Origin: Nostoc sp. TCL240-02
Lineage (GTDB): Bacteria; Cyanobacteriota; Cyanobacteriia; Cyanobacteriales; Nostocaceae
Length of the DNA: 64,000 nucleotides
NCBI RefSeq assembly: GCF_013343235.1
Contig: NZ_CP040094.1
Span: forward strand, 3,658,501-3,722,500
Reading direction: 5' to 3'
Shown here: positions 9,468-19,724 of the stretch, piece after piece
Layout of the letters: the number at the start of each line of letters is the position of its first letter
Numbering within the stretch: position 1 is the stretch's first letter
Notes under the pieces: generated by a model
The model's input: only the letters and a program-made list of their open reading frames with translations
Databases searched by the model: none
Told to the model about the DNA's origin: nothing
Translations under genes and position numbers: made by a program

Positions 9468-12110
9468 TTAAGCCAATGCGGACTTTAAATCACTTTCTGC
9501 TTGTTGCAACGCATCTGGTAATTTACTGGCATCGCGTCCGCCAGCTTGGGCTAAGTTTGGTCTTCCGCCGCCGCCGCCGCCGCAGATTTTAGCGATCGCA
9601 CCGACAAATTTACCAGCTTGCAAACCTTTTTTGTTAACTTCTGGACTAAAAGCTGCAACGATGCTGACTTTATCAGCTTCGGGAACAGAACCTAGCACCA
9701 CTGCACCGTTGCCGATTTTTTGTAACAGGCGTTCGGCTGCGGTTTTCAATGATTCTGGATCGACATCTTCTAATTGGGCGACGATAATTTTATGATCGCC
9801 TACAGTTTCTACTGTTTGCAGCAAACTGTCAGATTTAGCGATCGCTAATTGCACCTTTAAGGTTTCCAATTCCTTCTGACTATTTCTGAGTTCGCTTTGC
9901 AGACTTGTAATTCTGTCTGGTAATTCTTCGGGTTTGACTTTAAAGCGATCGCTCAAATCTTTAACTACTTTATCCCGCAGGTTGAGATAATCTAGGATTG
10001 CTGGCCCCGAAACAGCTTCAATGCGTCGCACTCCAGAAGCCACGCCAGCTTCCGAGATAATCTTAAACACGCCAATTTCAGCAGTATTGCTGACATGAGT
10101 GCCACCGCAGAGTTCCATTGATACGCTGGGGAAGTCAATTACCCGCACTTCGTCGCCGTATTTTTCACCGAACATCGCAACAGCACCCTTAGCTTTCGCC
10201 TCTGCTAAAGGCAATACTTCCACCTTTGCAGCATGGGCTTGGGCAATCCAAGTGTTCACTTGTTCTTCAATTTGTTGCACTTCCTCTGCTGTCAATGCGC
10301 GGGGACAGTTGAAGTCAAAGCGCAACCTGTCAAAGGAAACCAAAGAACCTGCTTGAGATATGCCATCATCAACAATTTTTTTCAACGCCGCTTGCAATAG
10401 GTGCGTTGCGGTATGGTTAGCTTGGGCGCGACGGCGACAAGCCGGATCGATTTGGGCGGTGACGCGATCGCCTACGCGCAGTGTACCGCGTTCGATGCGT
10501 CCGAAGTGAACAAAGAAATCAGATTCTTTTTTAACGTCTTCAACGCGAACAAGAATCCCATCACCAGAGATATAACCGCGATCGCCGATTTGTCCGCCAG
10601 ATTCAGCATAAAATGGCGTTTTGTCAAGGACTATTTGTACCTGTGTCCCCGCTTCGACTTCTTCTTGAGAAACACCTTCTAGCAAAATCGCTTCGATTAT
10701 TGCCGTCGTCGCCGATTGGGTGTAGCCTAAAAACTCGGTAACTTGGATGTGTTCTGCTAGCTTGTCGAGGGAACCTTGGACAGTTAAATCGATGGTTTCA
10801 TGTGCATCTCTACCACGTCCTTTTTGAATTTCCATTTGTGCCTCAAATCCCTCAGCGTCAACTGTGAGATTATTTTCTTCGGCAACTTCTTGAGTAAGTT
10901 CGAGGGGAAATCCGTAGGTGTCATAAAGGGTAAATGCACTTTCACCACTAATTTGAGTGTTTCCTTGATGTTTCACCTCTTGGATAATTTCTTCTAAGAG
11001 TTTTTCACCTCTATCCAGAGTTCTGAGAAAATTCGATTCTTCCCGTTGCAACTCAGCTTTAATTGCTGCTTCCCGTTGGCGCACATTGGGGTAAGCTGAT
11101 TCCGAAAGAGCGATCGCAGTTTCAGCCACTTGGGTAGTAAATTCGCCAGAAATCCCAATTAATCGCCCATGACGCACCACCCGCCGAATCAATCGCCGCA
11201 GTACATAACCTCTTCCCACATTGGAGGCGCGAATTTCATCAGCAATCATGTGGACAACAGAACGAACATGATCGCCAATGACTTTCAAAGAGACTTTAGT
11301 TTTCTCGTCGCTGCTATGGTAATCAATGGCAGCAATTTGGGCGGCTGTTTGGATAATTGGAAAAATCAGGTCAGTTTCATAGTTATTGGGTACTTTTTGG
11401 AGAATTTGCGCCATTCTCTCCAAACCCATACCTGTGTCGATGTTCTTGTTTTGCAGTGGCGTTAAATTGCCTGAAGCATCCCGGTTATATTGCATGAATA
11501 CGAGGTTGTAAAACTCGATGAACCGGGAATCGTCTTCTAAATCGATATTTTCGTCACCGCGTTCTGGGTGGAAGTCGTAATATATTTCTGAACAAGGGCC
11601 ACAAGGGCCAGTCGGGCCAGATACCCAAAAGTTATCATCTTCGCCTAAGCGTTTAATTCTCGCTATCGGTACACCGATTTGATCGCGCCAGATAGCAAAG
11701 GCTTCATCATCTTCTTCAAAAACGCTGACAACCAGATTTTGAGGAGAAAAACCAAACACTTGCGTGGAGATTTCCCAACCCCAAGCGATCGCTTGTTCTT
11801 TAAAATAATCACCAAAGCTGAAATTACCCAGCATCTCAAAAAAGGTGTGATGCCGTTTAGTGCGTCCGACATTTTCAATGTCGTTGGTACGGATACACTT
11901 TTGTGAAGTTGTAGCCCGCTTAAATTCTGGTGTCCTCTGCCCCAAGAATATCGGCTTAAATGGTAGCATCCCCGCGATCGTCAGCAGTACGGTTGGATCT
12001 TCTGGCACAAGAGACGCACTTGGGAGGATTTGGTGACTCCGTTGGGCAAAGAAGTTGAGGAATGTGTTGCGAATTTCGTTACCGCTTAGGTACTGGGGAT
12101 TTGAAGACAT
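9468..12110 (-). CDS. alaS: Alanine--tRNA ligase
   Basis: An 880-residue class II aminoacyl-tRNA synthetase that charges tRNA-Ala and edits Ser/Gly mischarging. Motif 1-3 features lie in the first 450 residues ([39 protein letters not shown]). The editing domain has the zinc motif HTATHLL and CGGTHV, and the C-terminal DHHA1-type domain ends in a glycine run ([15 protein letters not shown]). The length is normal. The start at ATG 12110 fits the family. It is convergent with the AIM24 gene. Nothing unusual. Confidence 0.98.
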   Translation of the reverse strand: MSSNPQYLSGNEIRNTFLNFFAQRSHQILPSASLVPEDPTVLLTIAGMLPFKPIFLGQRTPEFKRATTSQKCIRTNDIENVGRTKRHHTFFEMLGNFSFGDYFKEQAIAWGWEISTQVFGFSPQNLVVSVFEEDDEAFAIWRDQIGVPIARIKRLGEDDNFWVSGPTGPCGPCSEIYYDFHPERGDENIDLEDDSRFIEFYNLVFMQYNRDASGNLTPLQNKNIDTGMGLERMAQILQKVPNNYETDLIFPIIQTAAQIAAIDYHSSDEKTKVSLKVIGDHVRSVVHMIADEIRASNVGRGYVLRRLIRRVVRHGRLIGISGEFTTQVAETAIALSESAYPNVRQREAAIKAELQREESNFLRTLDRGEKLLEEIIQEVKHQGNTQISGESAFTLYDTYGFPLELTQEVAEENNLTVDAEGFEAQMEIQKGRGRDAHETIDLTVQGSLDKLAEHIQVTEFLGYTQSATTAIIEAILLEGVSQEEVEAGTQVQIVLDKTPFYAESGGQIGDRGYISGDGILVRVEDVKKESDFFVHFGRIERGTLRVGDRVTAQIDPACRRRAQANHTATHLLQAALKKIVDDGISQAGSLVSFDRLRFDFNCPRALTAEEVQQIEEQVNTWIAQAHAAKVEVLPLAEAKAKGAVAMFGEKYGDEVRVIDFPSVSMELCGGTHVSNTAEIGVFKIISEAGVASGVRRIEAVSGPAILDYLNLRDKVVKDLSDRFKVKPEELPDRITSLQSELRNSQKELETLKVQLAIAKSDSLLQTVETVGDHKIIVAQLEDVDPESLKTAAERLLQKIGNGAVVLGSVPEADKVSIVAAFSPEVNKKGLQAGKFVGAIAKICGGGGGGRPNLAQAGGRDASKLPDALQQAESDLKSALA

Positions 12111-13303
12111 AGGTGTTTTTAACTTGAGACTTTAGACTCTAGACTTGGGCGTAGCGGCACTGGGTAAGTGTATTTTTATAAATAGCTTTATATATTCTTG
12201 CATTTTGTTCCATATTACCGCCAGCAAATTGTACAAGTCTGTGAGCTATATACAGTGATGAGGATGCTTTGAGACCCACATTATCTGACTTTGGTAGGAT
12301 GTGCTGCATCTGCGCCCGTCCTAGGCATCGTATTTTGGTCTTTAAGATTAATCCTTAAGAAATAGTTTAAAATTCCCGTACTAGGGTAGCAAATGGCACT
12401 AAAACTGGAAGTATTAAATATTGTTTGCCTTTCTAAGGGCGAAATTTGACTAATTTACCCACTTTAGGGTCAGGTTTTGACATCAAACTTTTTATTTAGC
12501 TTTTTTCCGAGATTTTATGATGTTGCAATCAATGAAACAACCAGTTAAACCAAAGATGTGACTTAAGCAAAGAAACACAAATAAAGTGCGTAGGCAGAGA
12601 TATTTTATTTATCCTGCTTACACATTGTGAACCCAAGTTTTACTTCTTACTTAATTTGGGTATTTTTCACGCGATAAATTCGCTCTGGAATTCTAGAGCT
12701 TATTCGTGCCAGAAATCTCCTGCCCATAGCAGCAGGGAGTTTTGCTGTGTATTTAGTTCGCATTCTTTTTTGATTTCACTCTTACCTTAATACTTTATTA
12801 AAGCCTAAGTTATAAACCAAAAGGCTGAAGTCACCTATGAAAAATAACATTTTTAATTCAACAATCAAATTTAGATTTTGATCGTTGGATTAAAAAAAAA
12901 ATATAATGTCTTTATTTTTCTATAGGAAAAGAAAATTATTTGTCTAATGTGGAGGTTATTTAAAGCTATTTATTTTTGTAATTTAATCAGCAAAACAACA
13001 CTTAAGAAAGCATATGAATAGGCTTGATACGTCTCAATATTATTCAGTATTTTTACTGTTTGAAAAACATAGTGTAAAGAAGACATTAGTTGTCAGAAGT
13101 GAATATTTCAGAATTCCTAGAAGTAAATATAAATTCTTAAAAGGAGATCCAATTTGGAAAAATATTGGGAATTTGTCGTCAGTGAAAGTATATAACCAGT
13201 GTTTTAACTCAGCCTAAAAGATGATATTTAGTATTAGGCAATGATACTAGTAAATGACTCAACTTAATGTCTCTAAAATTTAAATAGGATAAAAAATCAA
13301 GCA
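12111..13303. other. Long intergenic region, no convincing gene
   Basis: About 1.2 kb between the divergent alaS and the diguanylate cyclase. It is AT-rich (especially 12780-13010) with short imperfect hairpins: one near 12690-12705 (GCTCT/AGAGC), one near 12717-12742 (CTCCTGC/GCAGGGAG) and one near 12858-12885 followed by an A run. A 67-codon frame (13014-13217) has no recognisable features. Leaders of both genes, and perhaps a small RNA, could lie here; nothing can be assigned. Confidence 0.5.
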
Positions 13304-14323
13304 ATGAATATTTCTATTCTGGTCTTTGGAAAAAATAATTTTATCGCCACACTTCCAGATCAGATCCGTTATGCGGCTGCTTTTAGTGTAGAAGTTATAG
13401 ACAATCTGAATCAAGCAGTGTCGCGGATTAAAATAGCGCCCCCCGATATAATACTTGTGCAGGCTAGCTTGGATGGCAGTATGGAACTGTGCAATTGGTT
13501 GAAAGAGCAGACAAAACTATCCTGGATATATTGTATTTTATTCGAGGATCGTTTCCAGCAGCTTGCTGATAGAAATAAGGGTTGGCACAGAGAATTAGAG
13601 ATGAGTGCTGCGGTCCTAAAGCAAGGAGCCGATGCTTATATTTGGCATCTTATTAATGAAAAAACAGACCATAATTTATCAGAGTTGACTGCCAATCATG
13701 GATTAATACTTGCTCAATTGACTGTTGGTTTGCGAAAAGCACAAAAATATCGAGATTTGATTCGGACAAATGATATGTTATCAGCGATCGCTTTAGCCGA
13801 TTCGTTGACAGAATTAAATAATCGTCGTGCTTTAGAATGGGATTTACCGAGGCAAATTCAAAGAGCGAGAACTCAAAAAACTTCCCTGAGTTTGATTATG
13901 CTGGATGTAGATCATTTCAAGAAAGTTAACGATACTCACGGGCATTTAGTAGGCGATCGCATTTTGCAAGTATTATGTCAGCGTCTACGACACAATCTGC
14001 GCTGTCAAGACACAGCATTTCGCTATGGTGGCGAAGAATTTGTGATTCTTCTGGCTAACACTACCGATGAGGAAGCACTATTAGTAGCCCGTCGTCTTAA
14101 TCGCGTAGTTAGCGATGAACCATTTGCACTCAGTAATAAACTGACTATTAATATCACCATTAGTCTAGGTACAGCCAGTCTGCAAGCTGATGATGATGAA
14201 CAAGGAGAAAGTCTATTGAATCGTGCCGATCAATGTCTCTTACAGGCTAAAAATGCTGGGCGTAATCGAGTTATTCACTCTAACTACGTATCTCATTCAC
14301 ATTTGAAAGTTGTTTCTTCATAA
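13304..14323 (+). CDS. Diguanylate cyclase with receiver-like N-terminal domain
   Basis: A 339-residue protein predicted to make cyclic di-GMP from two GTP. The GGDEF domain (about residues 165-330) has the active-site loop as GGEEF (about 244-248). An RxxD inhibitory site (RCQD) lies five residues before it, so product inhibition is likely. The substrate-binding DVDHFKKVNDTHGH segment is intact. Residues 1-130 look like a response-regulator receiver fold (IDNLNQAVSRIKIAPPDIILVQASLDGSMELCNWL pattern, split here by gaps in motif), but the phospho-acceptor Asp position is unclear, so it may be a pseudo-receiver. There is no transmembrane segment. Confidence 0.9.
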   Translation: MNISILVFGKNNFIATLPDQIRYAAAFSVEVIDNLNQAVSRIKIAPPDIILVQASLDGSMELCNWLKEQTKLSWIYCILFEDRFQQLADRNKGWHRELEMSAAVLKQGADAYIWHLINEKTDHNLSELTANHGLILAQLTVGLRKAQKYRDLIRTNDMLSAIALADSLTELNNRRALEWDLPRQIQRARTQKTSLSLIMLDVDHFKKVNDTHGHLVGDRILQVLCQRLRHNLRCQDTAFRYGGEEFVILLANTTDEEALLVARRLNRVVSDEPFALSNKLTINITISLGTASLQADDDEQGESLLNRADQCLLQAKNAGRNRVIHSNYVSHSHLKVVSS

Positions 14324-14342
14324 TTTGTCATTCATTCTTCCC

Positions 14343-15020
14343 CTACTGCCCCGCTCCTAACTCAGCATGACAATCTTCTACTGAAGTGCCTTGTCGCATA
14401 GCATTAACTAAAGCTTCGTAACTAGACCAATTTTCTTGTAGTAGGGTTTTTGCTTGGAGAGCATGAAAGCGCAGTTTCTGTTGATAAACTGATTCAGAAA
14501 AGCCCAAAACTGTCAAGACTCCAATCAGTTTGCTTTTATCATCAGATCCACCCTCAGCATTATTAAAAACTAGGGTTTCAGCAGCAATCCCAGCCATCCA
14601 AACAGTACAGTAGCGGTCTAGCATTTGGGCACTGATTTTACCCATCTCTAATTGAGAAGCTAATTCGCCATCATCAAAGCTAACACCACCTTGCCCAGGT
14701 TGCCCCTGTTTCCAGGCTTCCCAAGCGCTGAGTGTGTAGCCGGTAACGGGAATCCCCAGCAAGTAAGCAACTAAAAAATGCCCTGCTTCGTGGTGGAGGA
14801 TGCGATCGCGGTGTTCACTTGAAAAACCAGCAATCCAATCTAAAAAAATAGTACCACCCTTGCCTTGCAAGCTAAAACTATCTAACGTAGCTATGCCTAA
14901 GATAGCAAAGGTTGCAAGTGCCGGTACTGCTGGCGACAAATTCAAGAATGGCCCCAGCAGTACCGATAGGGTCATGAGAAAGATAGATATTGCAACTAAA
15001 TTTAAGGTAGTCTGGCTCAT
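14343..15020 (-). CDS. M41-type zinc metallopeptidase without AAA domain
   Basis: A 225-residue membrane protein. Two hydrophobic segments (about residues 5-28 and 32-48) are followed by HHEAGHFLVAYLLGIPV, in which H77-E78-A-G-H81 is the zinc-binding motif of FtsH/M41 peptidases. A later SDDKSKL segment (about 169-175) could give the third, acidic ligand. FtsH proteins are about 630 residues with an AAA+ motor; the motor is absent here, so this is a stand-alone protease domain or a pseudo-subunit of the kind known in cyanobacteria and plastids. Convergent with the cyclase gene, 19 bases apart. Substrates unknown. Confidence 0.8.
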   Translation of the reverse strand: MSQTTLNLVAISIFLMTLSVLLGPFLNLSPAVPALATFAILGIATLDSFSLQGKGGTIFLDWIAGFSSEHRDRILHHEAGHFLVAYLLGIPVTGYTLSAWEAWKQGQPGQGGVSFDDGELASQLEMGKISAQMLDRYCTVWMAGIAAETLVFNNAEGGSDDKSKLIGVLTVLGFSESVYQQKLRFHALQAKTLLQENWSSYEALVNAMRQGTSVEDCHAELGAGQ

Positions 15021-15344
15021 TGAGAGTTTTCTGAGTGCAGCTTAATATTTCTTTATTATGATGCGATCGCACACCTTCTGTATCAAGTGTCTCTACAAAT
15101 CCCTTGACGATGTAATTTCCCCATGAGAATTTGACTATCAGTGAAGAAATCTTACAAATATGGATATTCTGCATAACAGCAATAAGTAAGCCTGATTCAT
15201 AGTAAGCGGTTTAAAACCTATAGATGTCGTTTGCAGATAGACCAAAATAAATGCTGTTAAATATTTTATGTGAAAATTTAAAATCCAGATTTTAGAGGTA
15301 AAATTACCTGTTATTGTTCTTACCTTAAATTGGCACAAAAAGTT

Positions 15345-16988
15345 ATGAAGCCATACCTTCCTCAAAATGATCCTGACCCTACAAAACGTCAAATATTGCT
15401 AGAGAGAAATCAAGGGGAGTATGAATTTGATTACGACTTTTTAGCGCCTATGGCAATGCTAAAAAATGTACCTTCTATAGAAAACTTTTCAACTAAGTAT
15501 ATTGCTGAACGGACGTTAGAGACAGCAGAACTACCTATAAATATGTTAGCCGTTAAAACCCGTTCTTTATGGGACCCTTTAGATGAATTGCAAGACTATG
15601 AAGACTATTTTCCAGTTTTGCCTAAACCTAATGTCATCAAAACATACCAAACTGATGACTCTTTTTGTGAACAACGGCTTTGTGGAGCAAATCCTTTTGT
15701 TTTACATCGAATTGAGCAGATGCCAGATGGCTTCGCCTTTACAATTTTAGAACTGCAAGAAAAGTTTGGTGACTCTATCAACTTAGTAAAAAAACTTGCG
15801 AATGGAAATTTATATGTAGCTGATTACAGAGCGCTTGCATTTGTTAAAGGAGGTACTTATGAAAGAGGTAAGAAGTATTTACCAACCCCTATAGCTTTCT
15901 TTTGTTGGCGCAGTTCTGGTTTTAGCGATCGCGGTCAACTAGTACCGATTGCCATCCAAATCAACCCCATAGATGGTAAACAGAGCCAGCTAATTACACC
16001 TTTTGATGACCCTTTAACCTGGTTTCATGCCAAGCTTTGTGTTCAAATTGCTGATGCTAACCATCATGAAATGAGTAGCCATTTGTGTCGAACTCACTTT
16101 GTTATGGAACCCTTTGCTATTGTTACAGCGCGTCAATTAGCCGAGAACCATCCCCTCAACTTATTACTAAAACCTCACTTCCGTTTCATGTTGGCTAATA
16201 ATGACTTGGCTCGTAAGCGCCTAATTAGTAGAGGTGGCCCTGTTGACGAATTGCTAGCCGGAACTCTGCAAGAATCATTGCAAATTGTCGTTAACGCATA
16301 TACAGAATGGAGCTTAGATCAGTTTTCCTTACCTACTGAACTAAAAAATCGGGGCATGGATGATCCAGACAACTTACCTCACTATCCCTATCGAGACGAT
16401 GGCTTGCTATTGTGGAATGCCATTAAAAAGTTTGTGTCTGAATACTTGCAGATATACTACAAAACTCCCCAAGACTTAACAGCAGACTTGGAATTACAAA
16501 GTTGGGCGCAGGAATTAGTTTCTCAATCAGGCGGACGAGTTAAGGGTGTTAGCAATCGCATCGACATATTAGACCAATTAGTTGATATTGCTACTGCGGT
16601 TATCTTCACTTGTGGGCCACAACACGCTGCTGTCAACTATTCACAATATGAATATATGACTTTCATGCCCAATATGCCCCTTGCTGCTTATAAACAAATG
16701 ACAGCAGAAGGCACTATTCCTGACCTAAAAAGTCTATTATCATTTCTGCCACCGTCAAAGCAAACTGCTGACCAATTATCGATTTTATTTATCCTGTCGG
16801 CCTACCGTTATGACAGATTAGGGTACTATGATGATAAATTTTTAGACCCAGAGGCTCAGGATGTTTTAGCTAAATTACAGCAAGAGTTGAATGAAGCAGA
16901 GCGGGAAATTGAGTTGAATAACAAAAGTCGTTTAATAAATTACAACTATTTGAAACCGAGGCTTGTTACTAATAGTATTAGTGTGTAA
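15345..16988 (+). CDS. Lipoxygenase
   Basis: A 547-residue single-domain lipoxygenase, which adds O2 to polyunsaturated fatty acids at a non-haem iron. The iron-ligand region reads NHHEMSSHLCRTH (about 239-251; the two histidines four residues apart as in the family), followed by EPFAIVTARQL. The second region GPQHAAVNYSQYEY (about 423-436) supplies the third His and the Asn. The last residues are NSISV: the C-terminal carboxylate ligand is usually Ile, here Val. There is no PLAT domain, as in other cyanobacterial minimal enzymes. I chose ATG 15345; the frame is also open to a TTG at 15330. A strong terminator follows. Confidence 0.93.
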   Translation: MKPYLPQNDPDPTKRQILLERNQGEYEFDYDFLAPMAMLKNVPSIENFSTKYIAERTLETAELPINMLAVKTRSLWDPLDELQDYEDYFPVLPKPNVIKTYQTDDSFCEQRLCGANPFVLHRIEQMPDGFAFTILELQEKFGDSINLVKKLANGNLYVADYRALAFVKGGTYERGKKYLPTPIAFFCWRSSGFSDRGQLVPIAIQINPIDGKQSQLITPFDDPLTWFHAKLCVQIADANHHEMSSHLCRTHFVMEPFAIVTARQLAENHPLNLLLKPHFRFMLANNDLARKRLISRGGPVDELLAGTLQESLQIVVNAYTEWSLDQFSLPTELKNRGMDDPDNLPHYPYRDDGLLLWNAIKKFVSEYLQIYYKTPQDLTADLELQSWAQELVSQSGGRVKGVSNRIDILDQLVDIATAVIFTCGPQHAAVNYSQYEYMTFMPNMPLAAYKQMTAEGTIPDLKSLLSFLPPSKQTADQLSILFILSAYRYDRLGYYDDKFLDPEAQDVLAKLQQELNEAEREIELNNKSRLINYNYLKPRLVTNSISV

Positions 16989-17011
16989 CTGAATATCATT
17001 GCAGTTGATTA

Positions 17012-17049
17012 GACATCTCCAAAAAGTTTGACAGCTTTTGGAGATGTTT
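17012..17049 (+). terminator. Rho-independent terminator of the lipoxygenase gene
   Basis: A perfect 11-bp stem CATCTCCAAAA (17012-17022) / TTTTGGAGATG (17034-17044) with an 11-base loop, followed by TTTTT. It lies 23 bases after the lipoxygenase stop. Confidence 0.9.
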
Positions 17050-17275
17050 TTGTTTAGTAACATGCTTGCGGTTCTGAGTTTACAAATCGGTTAAACAATA
17101 GTGTATTTATTTAAAATGACTTCTGCTCATTCTGTCTTTGCTCAAGTTACTGACGCTTTTTGTAAATACACATCTTTTAAATTTCACGTTCTTCCAGAGT
17201 TTCATTGTGAGCTTTATCTTGCTGTTCTAGGAGATTTTCATAAAGTGCGATCGCTTAATCCTTTACACGATTATC

Positions 17276-17521
17276 TCAAGATTCAGCAATTTGCTCAAAT
17301 ACTAGGTCTATAAGTTGATCTGCCAATACACGGATTCTGACATCGTGCCCACTGGCTTTTCCTATTTTTTCTAAAACTTTATGTTTTTCCACTTCAGAAA
17401 TTTTAATTTTTCCATCTAAAGTGTCCTGAGATTTATATAGCCCATCTAAACATTTTTCGATGACTCTATTTATTTGACTAAGAGAGTGCTTACTTTTTAC
17501 TATTCCACCATCAAACATCAA
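17276..17521 (-). CDS. Small protein of unknown function
   Basis: An 81-codon frame, mostly charged and helical (INRVIEKCLDGLYKSQDTLDGK, split by no domain I know). It has no signal peptide or membrane segment. It lies 55 bases upstream of, and divergent from, the ATPase-TOPRIM gene, so it could be a regulator or partner of that locus; this is inference from position only. Coding status is uncertain. Confidence 0.35.
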   Translation of the reverse strand: MMFDGGIVKSKHSLSQINRVIEKCLDGLYKSQDTLDGKIKISEVEKHKVLEKIGKASGHDVRIRVLADQLIDLVFEQIAES

Positions 17522-18693
17522 TAAGATTGCGTATATTAAAATAGCATGTGGGTAGTATTAGTCTTAAAGCTAAATAATGCGTATTTGTAGCCTTGAAATC
17601 AAAAATTTTCGTGCGATTACTGGTCTTAAGCTTACAGACTTGAGCGAGGTTGTTGTTATTGCTGGGCCAAACGGTTGTGGGAAGTCATGCGTTTTGGATG
17701 CAATCCGACTGTTAAAGTCATTCTATGGAGGTTATCAGCAGAATGAGTTGCAGCAGTGGTTCAATGAATTCCAAATTAATCGCAGTAGAAAAGAGGATAT
17801 GTTATCTCTATTTCAAGATAAGAATCAGCCACTAGAAGTAGTTGTAGAAATTTTGTTATCTCCTCAAGAAAAGAACTACCTTTTAAATGAGGCAAATAAG
17901 CTACTACAAAATCAAATTTGGCAGGGGGTCTCACTTCAACATGGGAAGGGGGGATTCACTAATGCAGAATCCCTGGCAATGGAGCAACGCATATACACGC
18001 CTATTGTAGAACAGCATACCAGAGAGACAGTTTCATCTCTGATTAATAATTTAAACCAGACTTCTCACATTGGTCGTATCAAAATACAGCCTGATAGTAC
18101 TATAGACATAGCACCATCACAAATTCTTGAGCTTGTATTCGGCAATTATAAGCCCCAGCACATTGGTATTATTGATTATCATGGAGCTAGTCGAAATTAC
18201 GCCCGTGAAAAAATTAACGCAATTAACCTCAGTCTTGAATCGAATGAACAGCAATTGCGGCAACATACACTCTACAACTACACAAACAAATATTTAAACT
18301 TGAAGGCAGAAATGGCTTCAGGCTATATTCGTCAACTTCTTGCGAAAGAGATTAGCACAACAGGTGGCGAAATTGACACGCTAACTAATACATTAAAAGA
18401 ACTGTTTGCAACTTTTTTCCCTGGTAAAGAGTTTTTAGGAGCGCAACCGCAGGCTGATGGACAGCTTCTATTTCCTGTGCGAACGACCTCTGGTGCCATA
18501 CATGATATATATCAATGAGCTAAGTTCTGGTGAGAAGGAAGTTCTCTACGGCTATCTGCGTTTACGGAACACAGCTCCTCGAAATTCTGTACTTCTAATG
18601 GACGAACCGGAACTTCACCTAAATCCACGCCTGATAAGTGGCCTAGCATCTTTTTATCACAAGAATCTTGGAAAGCCATTAGGAAATCAGTTA

Positions 18694-19721
18694 TAGCGGT
18701 TATCAGTCTACTTCAGTACAGTAGGAGAGAGCAATTCTACTGATAATTGGTGGTGATGAAAGCCTACTCTCTCGACTTGCGTCAAAAAATAGTTGATGCT
18801 TATGCCTGCGGTGACATTTCCCAACGAAAACTGGCTAAAAACTTTGGTGTCACCTTAAGTTTTGTGCAAAATTTACTCAAACGCCATCGAGAATTGGGGA
18901 TGATAGGCCCCAAGGTGCGGACTGAGCAGACAGCAACAAAGTTGAATGCTGAACAGTTAGAAATCCTGCGCCAACTCGTCATAGCACAGCCCGATGCGAC
19001 GTTAAGCGAATTGCGGGAACGACTTTACGAGAAAACAGAGGTCTTAATTGGGGTAGCTACGGTGAATCGGATGGTTCGCTGGAAACTTCACCTCAACCTC
19101 AAAAAAAAAGTCTCCACCTCACAAAAAAGGTAGTGATGAAGTCCAACTAGCCCGATTTGAGTACTGGAAACTCTTGAGGGGGATACCCGTCGAAGAGCTG
19201 ATTTTCTTAGATGAATCGGGAGTTAATCTGTCCTTCATCCGCAAATGTGCCCGCGCCTTGCCTGGCCTTTCAGCCTATGCTCAAAAGCCCAACCGCAAAG
19301 GGAAAAATGTCTCGGTAATTGGTGCAATTAGCTTGAAAGGACTGCTCACCCAATGGAGTGGCTTAGGTTCTATCGATGCTTTGACTTTTGATGCCTTCAT
19401 CGCCCAAAAGCTCGTACCCAAACTTTGGCCTGGTGCAGTGGTGATCATGGATAACTGCTCAATCCATAAAAGTGATGAACTTGAAGCTTTGCTCATCGCT
19501 GCTGGCGCTCATCTCATTTATCTCCCCCCTATTCTCCCGATTTTTCACCGATTGAGAATTGTTGGTCCAAGATTAAGAACATTCTCCGTCGCATCGGTGC
19601 AAGGACATACCCTGATTTACTCCAGGCATTAGATACGGCATTCGCAGAAGTGACAATAGAGAATTTGCTGGGTTGGTTTACTCACTGCTGCTACTGTACC
19701 TCACAAGACTGATAACCGCTA
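18694..19721 (+). mobile_element. IS630-family insertion sequence, copy 2 (1028 bp)
   Basis: The ends match copy 1 (TAGCGGTTATCAGTCT inward from 18694 and from 19721). The left TA duplicate is 18692-18693 and the right one is 19722-19723, now overlapped by the IS701 target site. One C is missing from the C tract near 19528 compared with copies 1 and 3, which accounts for the one-base shorter length than copy 3. Confidence 0.93.
18747..19708 (+). pseudogene. IS630 transposase, copy 2 (frameshifted C-terminus)
   Basis: The N-terminal half (18747-19133) is identical at protein level to copy 3. The second half opens at the A9 tract and reads LDESGVNL and MDNCSIHK, but the missing C near 19528 changes the frame after IYLPP. 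The third catalytic residue (E in PIENCW) is therefore lost and the frame ends at 19632. This copy cannot encode an active transposase. Confidence 0.85.
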
Positions 19722-19724
19722 TAT

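Noticed and set aside
13014..13217. 67-codon plus-strand frame in the alaS-cyclase gap
   Set aside because: AT-rich, no ribosome site, no recognisable motif; most likely chance.
17101..17313. 70-codon GTG-start frame after the lipoxygenase terminator
   Set aside because: Overlaps the better minus-strand frame at 17276 and has no protein-like features.
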